Below, one piece after another: positions 1 through 5,994 of a stretch of 8,853 bases of DNA; position 1 is the first letter of the stretch; every line of letters starts with the position of its first letter. Under the pieces are notes generated by a model that did not search any database, had not been told where the DNA came from, and was given only the letters and a program-made list of their open reading frames with translations. Origin of the DNA: Victivallaceae bacterium (GTDB lineage: Bacteria > Verrucomicrobiota > Lentisphaeria > Victivallales > Victivallaceae). Location: positions 1 through 8,853 of the forward strand of contig JAQVVK010000086.1 in the NCBI GenBank assembly GCA_028698975.1. Direction: 5' to 3'. The translations under genes were made by a program, and so were the position numbers.

Positions 1-749
1 ACCCGGTCAAGAGCGCAAAGACTCCCGACGGCGAATACAAGCTCGCCCAGCTGGTGCGCGCCAATATGGCGTTGTCCGATTATACGCAGGCCTTTATGGT
101 GCCCTGTATTTCGGGCAAGGACTCGATGAAAAACGACAGCACCCGCGGCGGACGCAAAATCTCGATTCCGCCGTCGCTGCTCTTCAGCATGATCGCCAAG
201 ATGGATGACGTGACCAAATCGGTCACGCTCGACGCCAAAAACGCGGGTGATTATGTCTATGTGCTCGGCGTGACCAAGCCGGAGTTGGGCGGCAGCGAAT
301 ATTTTGCCATGCTCGACGCGGTCGGCAACAATGTGCCCAAGGTGGATGCCGAGGCGGCCAAGCGGTTGTACAGCGCGGTTTCCGCCGCAACCGGAGCCGA
401 ACTGGTCAACTCGCTTCACACCCCTGCCCTCGGCGGCCTCGGCGTGGGTTTCGCCCGGGTAGCCATGGCCGGGAGATTGGGGCTTAAGATCGATCTCGGC
501 AAACTTCCGCAGGAAAACTGCAAATCCGATATTGAACTTCTTTTCTCAGAATCAAACAGCCGTTTTATCGCCACGGTGGCCCCGGAGAAGGCCGCCGCGT
601 TCGAGTCTGCGCTGGCAGGAACGGTTTTTGCAAGGGTTGGCGAAGTTATTTCCGATCCGGTGCTGGAGATCACCGGTCGGGATGGCGAATATGTCGTCAC
701 CGTCGAGAAACTTCTTGAGGAGTACAAGAAGACGCTCGATCAAATCTGA
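1..749 (+). CDS. purL: Phosphoribosylformylglycinamidine synthase, synthetase subunit, C-terminal part (5' end outside window)
   Basis: This is the 3' end of purL. The product makes formylglycinamidine ribonucleotide from FGAR, glutamine and ATP in cytoplasmic de novo purine synthesis. The frame is open from base 3, and a GTG at 54 is internal, so the true start lies upstream. About 248 residues are visible. Seen in the sequence: SGKDSMKND at fragment residues 37-45, ISIPPSLL shortly after, and GGSEYF at 96-101, all typical of the ATP-binding AIRS-like half of PurL. The protein ends at KKTLDQI with no class I glutamine amidotransferase domain, so glutaminase activity should come from a separate PurQ, as in PurL or fused PurSL forms. 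The usual HDxSDGG-type segment reads HTPALGG here (139-145). The family call is secure; the exact PurL subtype is an inference. Confidence 0.93.
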   Translation, partial: PVKSAKTPDGEYKLAQLVRANMALSDYTQAFMVPCISGKDSMKNDSTRGGRKISIPPSLLFSMIAKMDDVTKSVTLDAKNAGDYVYVLGVTKPELGGSEYFAMLDAVGNNVPKVDAEAAKRLYSAVSAATGAELVNSLHTPALGGLGVGFARVAMAGRLGLKIDLGKLPQENCKSDIELLFSESNSRFIATVAPEKAAAFESALAGTVFARVGEVISDPVLEITGRDGEYVVTVEKLLEEYKKTLDQI

Positions 750-766
750 CACGCGGTGTCGGTTTC
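746..766 (+). terminator. Stem-loop overlapping the purL stop codon, possible weak terminator
   Basis: A 7-base-pair stem (746-752 with 756-762, one G-U pair) closes a GCG loop and contains the purL TGA. It is followed by only three T residues, so it is a weak intrinsic terminator at best. It could instead protect the 3' end of the mRNA. No stronger terminator is visible before the next gene. Confidence 0.35.
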
Positions 767-850
767 CGGCATAAGGCAGGATTTCAGGAATTAGAGGGCC
801 TGATTTCCACCGGTCCGGCAACCTTGCGCTGCGCGTCGGCACAACCAAAG

Positions 851-856
851 AGGAGG
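851..856 (+). promoter_or_regulatory. Ribosome binding site of the sigma factor gene
   Basis: A consensus AGGAGG sits 7 bases before the ATG at 864. It is the strongest Shine-Dalgarno sequence in the window and fixes the start of the sigma factor gene. It suggests this gene is translated efficiently compared with its neighbours, whose sites are weaker. Confidence 0.85.
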
Positions 857-863
857 AGAAGCC

Positions 864-1679
864 ATGGAAGAAACCGCTGTTTTAACCGTGGGGGCCGGAG
901 CTATGGTGTCAAAACCAATACCGGGCGGAGTCGGTCGTGTAAACCCGACGAAACCGGAGATCAAGGTGGACCCGGTCGAAGCGTTGATCGAATCCAACAT
1001 GCGTCTGGTGCTCAAAATCGCCAATGATTTTCTGGGCCGGGGGTTGCCGTGGGATGATTTGGTGTCGGAGGGAAACCGTGGTCTGATTACGGCCGCCCGG
1101 CGTTTCGACCCCGCCAAAGGGACCCGGTTCAGCACCTACAGCGCTTGGTGGATCAAACAGGCGATCCGCCAAGCCATTGCCGAACAGCGCGACGCGGTGC
1201 GGGTGCCGATCGGCACCCAGCTCAATCAACGCAAAATACGTCGCGTCACGCGGAAATTCACCGAGGAATTCGGGCGCGAGCCGACCGACGACGAGTTGGC
1301 AATGGCCGCCGCGCTGCCGATAGCAACGATCAAGCGGCTGCGCAACAGTCGCGATCTTCAGATGCAATCGCTCAATGCGCTGGTCGGCACCATGGGAGAC
1401 GAGGGAAGCGAGTTCATCGATTTTCTGTCTGACGACACCGCCGACGCTCCGGATCAGGAGATGGTGGCGGTCGAGGACATTGAACAACTTCTTTTTTTGC
1501 TCGACATGCTTCCGGAGCGCGAAAGGCAGGTCTTGCGGCTGCGTTTTGGTCTCGACGGCGAACCGGTACGCACGCTGGATGAAGTCGGTCGCAAGATCGA
1601 CTGCACCAATGAGCGGGTGCGTCAAATCCAAAATCAGGCATTGAAGCGGCTTCATGATATGATGGAGGATCGCGCCTGA
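864..1679 (+). CDS. RNA polymerase sigma factor, sigma-70 family (RpoD/RpoS-like, short form)
   Basis: This 271-residue protein directs core RNA polymerase to promoters. Region 2 spans about residues 42-110, with DLVSEGNRGL at 65-74 and FDPAKGTRFSTYSAWWIKQA at 81-100; these are the core-binding and -10 recognition segments. Region 3 follows (about 112-165) with VRVPIGTQLNQRK and the REPTDDELA segment. Region 4 (about 205-265) carries LPERERQVLRLRFGLDG and an HTH ending in NERVRQIQNQALKRL for -35 contact. There is no acidic region 1.1 and no long non-conserved insert, only about 35 low-complexity residues before region 2. It is therefore probably a group 2 or 3 alternative factor rather than the main housekeeping sigma. 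The start is fixed by AGGAGG 7 bases upstream. The gene has its own terminator. The regulon is unknown. The family is certain; the subgroup is an inference. Confidence 0.93.
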   Translation: MEETAVLTVGAGAMVSKPIPGGVGRVNPTKPEIKVDPVEALIESNMRLVLKIANDFLGRGLPWDDLVSEGNRGLITAARRFDPAKGTRFSTYSAWWIKQAIRQAIAEQRDAVRVPIGTQLNQRKIRRVTRKFTEEFGREPTDDELAMAAALPIATIKRLRNSRDLQMQSLNALVGTMGDEGSEFIDFLSDDTADAPDQEMVAVEDIEQLLFLLDMLPERERQVLRLRFGLDGEPVRTLDEVGRKIDCTNERVRQIQNQALKRLHDMMEDRA

Positions 1680-1730
1680 ACCAGATCAGTGTTTTTTCAG
1701 CTTCGGCATGACCGAAGAATCCAGATTGTG

Positions 1731-1771
1731 AAAGCGCGGAGACAGGCTAAAATCTTCGCGCTTTTTTTTTT
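1731..1771 (+). terminator. Rho-independent terminator after the sigma factor gene
   Basis: The stem pairs 1731-1741 (AAAGCGCGGAG) with 1754-1764 (CTTCGCGCTTT), with one G-U pair and a loop of about 12 bases. A run of ten T follows at 1762-1771. This is a textbook intrinsic terminator about 50 bases after the sigma factor stop. It separates that transcript from the MFS gene, which then needs its own promoter. Confidence 0.88.
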
Positions 1772-1804
1772 GATCCGCCGATACTCGCATTTTACGCTAA
1801 TCCA

Positions 1805-1813
1805 TGGTATATT
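1805..1813 (+). promoter_or_regulatory. Candidate extended -10 promoter for the MFS gene
   Basis: TGGTATATT forms an extended -10 element (TG at 1805-1806, hexamer TATATT at 1808-1813). It lies just after the sigma gene terminator and 20 bases before the ATG at 1834. No good -35 hexamer is seen at the expected distance, which is tolerated in extended -10 promoters. If correct, transcription starts near 1820 and the in-frame ATG at 1804 cannot be the translation start. Confidence 0.35.
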
Positions 1814-1833
1814 ACCAAAACGGAAAACCGGCT

Positions 1834-3039
1834 ATGAAACTGACGTGGAAAAACAAAGCTCTGCCGCCCGCGATGGTGTTTATACTGATGCTGGGGGTCG
1901 TAAGTCTGCTTTCGGACATGACGCACGAGGGCGCGGCCAGTATCCGCGGGGCATATCTCGCGCTGCTGGGGGCTTCCGCCGCAACCATCGGGTTTATTTC
2001 CGGTCTCGGCGAACTTATCGGCTACTCGCTCCGGCTTCTCTTTGGCCAGTTGACCGACCGGACAAAGCAATACTGGCCGATCACGATCATCGGGTATTGC
2101 GTCGATGTGCTGGCGATTCCGGCTTTGGCTCTGGTCGGCGACAACGGCTGGATCATGGCCTGCGGTCTGCTGGTCGCCGAGCGGCTCGGCAAAGCCATTC
2201 GCAAACCGGCGAAAGACACCATCTTATCCTTTGCCGCCACGCAGCAGGGCGCGGGCAAAAGTTTCGCCATTCAAGAGGCGCTCGACCAGATCGGCGCATT
2301 TCTGGGGCCGGTCATTTTGTACATCATCATGTTGTTTAAGACCGACGGTTCGACCCGGGAGATATATTCGGTCTGCTTCGCAGTTTTGGGTATTCCGGCC
2401 ATACTGACCATCATAATGCTTTTCTGGTCGAAAAAGAAGTTCCCCAACCCCGAAACATTCGAACCCGAACCCAAAGAAATAAAGCCGTTCCGCCTGAATG
2501 CGCCGTTTCTGCTCTATCTTGCCGGGATCGGCGTCTTTGCCTTTGGCTTCATCGACTTCGCCTTGATCGCAATGCACGTCGTAAAAAAACAAACCGTCTC
2601 CTCCGATGTGCTGCCGCTGCTCTACGCCGGGGCGATGTTGATCGACGCGGCGGCCGCGCTGTTTTTTGGCTGGCTGTACGACCGGCGCGGCATGTGGTCG
2701 TTGATAATATCGACCTTGGTTTCCGCCTGGTTCGCACTGTTCATCTTTGGCGGCGACACGCCGGGTATGACGGTGCTCGGCGTATTGTTGTGGGGTATCG
2801 GCATGGGGGCGCAGGAGTCTATCCTTAAAGCGGTGGTCGCCGGGCTGGTGCCCAAAGCCAATCGAGCCGCCGGGTACGGTATATTTGAGTGTGCCTTCGG
2901 CGTATTCTGGTTTCTGGGGAGCTGGCTGGTCGGCATTCTCTACGACCGGTCGATACCGCTGATGATCGCGGTCTCGGTGATCGCGCAGCTGCTCGCCATA
3001 CCGCTGTTTTATCTCTCGGCAAGGCGGAAAAACATCTGA
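1834..3039 (+). CDS. Major facilitator superfamily transporter, substrate unknown
   Basis: This is an integral membrane protein of about 401 residues. Hydrophobic segments fit 12 helices in two halves, joined by a charged central loop at about residues 198-220. Motif A-like loops occur in both halves: GQLTDRT at 71-77 and GWLYDRR at 279-285. Helix 1 runs into SLLSDMTHEGA (24-34), and ERLGKAIRKPAKD lies at 116-128. The combination of an acidic pair near helix 1 and the RxGKAIRKPAxD loop is typical of a widespread, poorly characterised bacterial MFS group often annotated only as MFS transporter. An in-frame ATG at 1804 would add ten residues. I prefer 1834 because a weak GGA site precedes it and an extended -10 element overlaps the upstream ATG. 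The gene stands alone between the sigma factor terminator and the convergent glycosidase operon, so a role in sugar transport is possible but unproven. Confidence 0.88.
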   Translation: MKLTWKNKALPPAMVFILMLGVVSLLSDMTHEGAASIRGAYLALLGASAATIGFISGLGELIGYSLRLLFGQLTDRTKQYWPITIIGYCVDVLAIPALALVGDNGWIMACGLLVAERLGKAIRKPAKDTILSFAATQQGAGKSFAIQEALDQIGAFLGPVILYIIMLFKTDGSTREIYSVCFAVLGIPAILTIIMLFWSKKKFPNPETFEPEPKEIKPFRLNAPFLLYLAGIGVFAFGFIDFALIAMHVVKKQTVSSDVLPLLYAGAMLIDAAAALFFGWLYDRRGMWSLIISTLVSAWFALFIFGGDTPGMTVLGVLLWGIGMGAQESILKAVVAGLVPKANRAAGYGIFECAFGVFWFLGSWLVGILYDRSIPLMIAVSVIAQLLAIPLFYLSARRKNI

Positions 3040-3049
3040 ATGAGTTCAG
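3028..3049 (-). terminator. Possible weak terminator of the glycosidase operon
   Basis: On the minus strand a 5-base-pair stem (CTGAA/TTCAG, loop CTCA, 3049-3036) is followed after three bases by five T (3032-3028). It lies just after the stop of the GH123-like gene and inside the 3' end of the convergent MFS gene, covering its stop codon. The stem is short and poor in GC, so this is a tentative call. No other terminator is visible in the 23-base gap. Confidence 0.28.
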
Positions 3050-3062
3050 CAACGCTCCACCG

Positions 3063-4703
3063 TCAACTCCCGGCCAATTTGCGATAAACCAGCTCCCGCA
3101 AATCGCACAACCAGCGGTCGGTGCGGGGGAATTGCGTCATGGTGACCTCGGCTCCAATAACCGACAACGCGGCCTCCCGGCCATATTTATGCTCATAGGC
3201 CCGCAGTGCGCGCATATCCTGCAAGCCGTCGAAAAAGACTTCGCCCCGGATGGAATCCTCCGGCTCGCCGCTCCTTCCCGGATAGACGATGAATGGATCG
3301 CCCGCCGGGAAAGCTCCTCCGGCGTCAGTTTCCGCATACGGGTCGATCACCCGGCGCGACAACTGCGAGTAATAGAAGTTGTAGCCCCAGTGCAAAAAAC
3401 CGTTCAGGTCATATCTGAACCACTGCACCCCCATGACCCGGGTTTGAAGCGACGGCATGGCAATAAAGCGATTTGAGGCCAAATGGCCGGGACAGCTGCA
3501 ATAATAGCTCCAGTTTTCCGATGTTTTTCCCAGAAAAGCATCAATCTTGGTTGACAATGGCACCGGTATCGACACCAGACCGCGCCGGTAAAAATCATAA
3601 TTGGAAAGAGCCTCCAGCGTCGGAGCCCCGTCAAGCAGGGAATGCATCAACTCCGCGGCGGCGCAATAGCCGGCCGGCTTCTCGGCATCGGGTTCGTCCG
3701 AGACCGAAAAATAGCATTTTTTCTCCACCCCCAGACCGCGCAAAAAAGCGAGGAGTTTCGGCATCAGAGCAACGAGAAAATGACGATATTCAGGGGAATC
3801 CGACTTGACGTGCCAGCCGAACTTTTTTTCCATGACCCCGTCGACCATTACTTCGATCGCCGGAGTGAACTCCGCCCCCCACTGCGAAAAGAAATGGCTC
3901 ATGGCAAACCGCGTCATGCCTGACGCCAGCCCCAATTTGATGTATCTCTCCACCCGGCTGAAATCAAACTTGTATTCGTCGGCCTTGGCGTCGTAATCGA
4001 TCGCAAGCAACTGGCAATTCGGGCGACTGCCGTTAAATACCGTATCCAGCGGCGGCGTCCACAGCGGGGTGTAGAGCACATTTACGCCGTGCCGCGCGGC
4101 GTTGCGGATAAAGTTCTCCACGATCCGCCAGTGTTCTTCGCTCCACGCGGCGACGTGATAAACCGCCGCAAGGCAGTCGCAGTGCAGCCACTCCAGCCGG
4201 CGAAAATCACATGTCGGCAGCTCAAAGTCAAGCACTTCAAGCGTGAACTTCACCCGTCCATACGGTTGAGGCAGCCACTCGTCGGGGTACTTGAAACGGG
4301 TAAATTCAAACTCAATATCATAGCTTCCGGGCTTTGACCCCGGGGGGATTTCCACGGTCACCCACAGCGTCTTTTTTACATTCATCGTAACGCAAAAAAC
4401 CGCGCCGGGCTCAAGTTCGCGCAAAAGGTCGGGGTAAAGTCCGGCAGTGCCGCGCAAAATAAATTCGTCGGGATCGTCAGCCGCCAGCAAAACCGGCACA
4501 AACTCCACCGAACGCACCCGCGTCGGCAATCTGCTGTCAACCGACACATGATACCGGCCCGCCTCGTCGCCGCGTTCCGGCGCAAGCACGATCTGAAACG
4601 AATAGCGTTCGCCGCGAGCCGCCAGATCGCCCGGCAAAGGCTCCGGCAGCGTCGCCGCGTCGGCAAAAACCTTGTTGAGCGAATGAACCGGCCTGATTAT
4701 CAT
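3063..4703 (-). CDS. GH123-like (DUF4091) glycoside hydrolase
   Basis: This 546-residue protein has the layout of the DUF4091 family, whose catalytic domain is now grouped with GH123 beta-N-acetylgalactosaminidases. Residues 1 to about 165 look like an N-terminal beta-sandwich (PPGSKPGSYDIEFEF at 120-134). The rest looks like a TIM-barrel catalytic domain. SDEP at 335-338 gives an adjacent Asp336-Glu337 pair, the arrangement GH123 and GH20 enzymes use for substrate-assisted hydrolysis. HWGYN (438-442), GDPFIVYPG (468-476) and SIRGEVFFDGLQDM (484-497) are the conserved C-terminal motifs of the family. No signal peptide is seen, so it is probably cytoplasmic. It is the last gene of the operon. 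Its ATG overlaps the stop of the trehalase-like gene as ATGA, with GGCGG 9 bases upstream, which suggests coupled translation. The family is clear. GalNAc as substrate is an inference, since most DUF4091 proteins are untested. Confidence 0.85.
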   Translation of the reverse strand: MIIRPVHSLNKVFADAATLPEPLPGDLAARGERYSFQIVLAPERGDEAGRYHVSVDSRLPTRVRSVEFVPVLLAADDPDEFILRGTAGLYPDLLRELEPGAVFCVTMNVKKTLWVTVEIPPGSKPGSYDIEFEFTRFKYPDEWLPQPYGRVKFTLEVLDFELPTCDFRRLEWLHCDCLAAVYHVAAWSEEHWRIVENFIRNAARHGVNVLYTPLWTPPLDTVFNGSRPNCQLLAIDYDAKADEYKFDFSRVERYIKLGLASGMTRFAMSHFFSQWGAEFTPAIEVMVDGVMEKKFGWHVKSDSPEYRHFLVALMPKLLAFLRGLGVEKKCYFSVSDEPDAEKPAGYCAAAELMHSLLDGAPTLEALSNYDFYRRGLVSIPVPLSTKIDAFLGKTSENWSYYCSCPGHLASNRFIAMPSLQTRVMGVQWFRYDLNGFLHWGYNFYYSQLSRRVIDPYAETDAGGAFPAGDPFIVYPGRSGEPEDSIRGEVFFDGLQDMRALRAYEHKYGREAALSVIGAEVTMTQFPRTDRWLCDLRELVYRKLAGS

Positions 4704-5959
4704 TTATTCAAACCGCCATGCGCGACGAAATCCGCCGCAAAAACATAAGTACCGGCAGTCCACCCCATCATCGCCGGCATTTTGTACTCTTCTCCGACGT
4801 TGGTCGAACCATCTATCACGTTATATTTTTCCCACAGGTCGCCGGTCTTGGCAAAATTGCGCTCCACCACATCAAGGTATTTTGCGGCAACGCGAAGCGC
4901 GGCCGCCGTAAATCCATAACGCGCCAATCCCTCAATGGCCATGAATTGAAGCGGCGGCCAGCCGTTCGGGGCCGCCCACTGCATCGGACAACGCGAAACC
5001 GCGCTCTCCTCGCAGGTGAGAATACCGAAATCCTTTTCCAGATATTTCTCCATCGATTCAAGCACCGCCGCCCCCTGCTCCGGCGTCGCAACCCCGCACC
5101 AAAGCGGCACGAGCGACGCGGCTGACAACGGCTTGGTGTGGCGTTTTTCCGGTATCAGATAATCGCTAAAACAGCCGCGTCGGGCGTCAAAACAGTGAGC
5201 GGCAATACGCATTTGCGTGATTTCGCCCTGCCGCCGCCAAGAGGCGGCGCGGCACTCGTCGTGTTCTTTGTCATACAACGAAGCGAGCACCCCAAACGAA
5301 CGAAATAGCAGACTGTTGAGGTCTACCGCGCCGCACTCCGGGCTGCGACGCTCAAACCGCGGCGTAAAATCCCAGCCGGATTCCGCCTCGGTAATCATTT
5401 CGAGCGATGCACCAAACATCGCCTGCTCCGATTCGGGTCGGGCCGGGTAGCCGCCGCGCTCGACCGCGCACGAATAAAATCCGCGCAGCGTGGCTTCATC
5501 GGCGTTCGACCCGTAATGAAACAACCCGGTCTCATGGTCGAGGCGGTATTTCCGCCAGAATTCCAGCTCTTTTTCCAATGCGGCAATCATTTTGCGGCGC
5601 AACGCCACGTCATCGGGAAACAGCGCATCGGCCAATTCGACCAGCGCGCCGAAAAACGGCGGTTGGGAGCGATTCAGGAAACAGGCGCGGCTGCCGTTCG
5701 GGATGAAACCGTAGGTGTCGATCTCGTAAATGAAATCCAACAGATTGTTTTTGACTTGACCGACCTCGCCCTGCATCGCCATGCCGCGACAGGCAAAGTA
5801 GGTGTCCCAGTAATAAAGATCTTGAAATCCGTCTTTCGCGCAGGGCACGGTATATGGATACGGCAGCCCGATCCGGTCGCCGTCGCCGTCGCGGTTGACC
5901 CGTACCGTGTCCATCCAACGCTTTGCAATAAAATCCAATATCTGAGCACGAACCGTCAT
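4700..5959 (-). CDS. Trehalase-like glycoside hydrolase (GH37 family)
   Basis: This 419-residue protein has an (alpha/alpha)6-barrel trehalase pattern. DLYYWDTYF (47-55) matches signature 1. IPNGSRACFLNRSQPP (86-101) matches the substrate loop of trehalases. ESGWDFTPRF (193-202) carries the expected catalytic acid, Asp197. QWAAPNGWPPLQ (327-338) corresponds to signature 2. GEEYKMPAMMGWTAGTY (389-405) aligns with the segment holding the catalytic base, probably Glu390 or Glu391. Oddities: signature 2 normally has QWD, but Asp is Ala329 here, and the protein is over 100 residues shorter than E. coli TreA or TreF. No signal peptide is present, so it is likely cytoplasmic. The start follows a weak AGGTTGAG site. 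The gene lies 35 bases after the oxidoreductase and overlaps the GH123-like gene by 4 bases, so it is the middle gene of an operon. Trehalose is possible, but another alpha-glucoside is equally so. Confidence 0.85.
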   Translation of the reverse strand: MTVRAQILDFIAKRWMDTVRVNRDGDGDRIGLPYPYTVPCAKDGFQDLYYWDTYFACRGMAMQGEVGQVKNNLLDFIYEIDTYGFIPNGSRACFLNRSQPPFFGALVELADALFPDDVALRRKMIAALEKELEFWRKYRLDHETGLFHYGSNADEATLRGFYSCAVERGGYPARPESEQAMFGASLEMITEAESGWDFTPRFERRSPECGAVDLNSLLFRSFGVLASLYDKEHDECRAASWRRQGEITQMRIAAHCFDARRGCFSDYLIPEKRHTKPLSAASLVPLWCGVATPEQGAAVLESMEKYLEKDFGILTCEESAVSRCPMQWAAPNGWPPLQFMAIEGLARYGFTAAALRVAAKYLDVVERNFAKTGDLWEKYNVIDGSTNVGEEYKMPAMMGWTAGTYVFAADFVAHGGLNK

Positions 5960-5994
5960 GTTTTCTCAACCTGTTTTTGTGTCATGTCAATCGG

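Noticed and set aside
54..56. GTG as a possible start of an independent short purL gene
   Set aside because: The frame is open to the window edge with PurL-like sequence upstream, and no ribosome binding site precedes the GTG, so it is an internal Val codon.
784..803. TCAGG/CCTGA inverted repeat between purL and the sigma factor gene
   Set aside because: It has a five-base-pair stem with a ten-base loop and no T-run, which is within chance expectation.
909..1655. A 248-residue open frame on the minus strand, opposite the sigma factor gene
   Set aside because: It fully overlaps an unmistakable sigma-70 gene and shows no domain. It is a shadow frame.
1701..1717. Hairpin CTTCGG-CATGA-CCGAAG after the sigma factor gene
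   Set aside because: It lacks a downstream T-run on the plus strand, and the T-run lies on the wrong side. The real terminator is the next hairpin at 1731-1771.
1689..2339. A 216-residue plus-strand frame running through the terminator into the MFS gene
   Set aside because: It crosses a strong terminator, is rich in Arg, and overlaps the MFS gene in another frame.
5985..5990. A perfect -35 hexamer TTGACA on the minus strand before the trehalase-like gene
   Set aside because: At 17 bases spacing the -10 position reads GAGAAA and would end almost at the ATG, leaving no room for a transcription start. It is also within an operon gap of only 35 bases.
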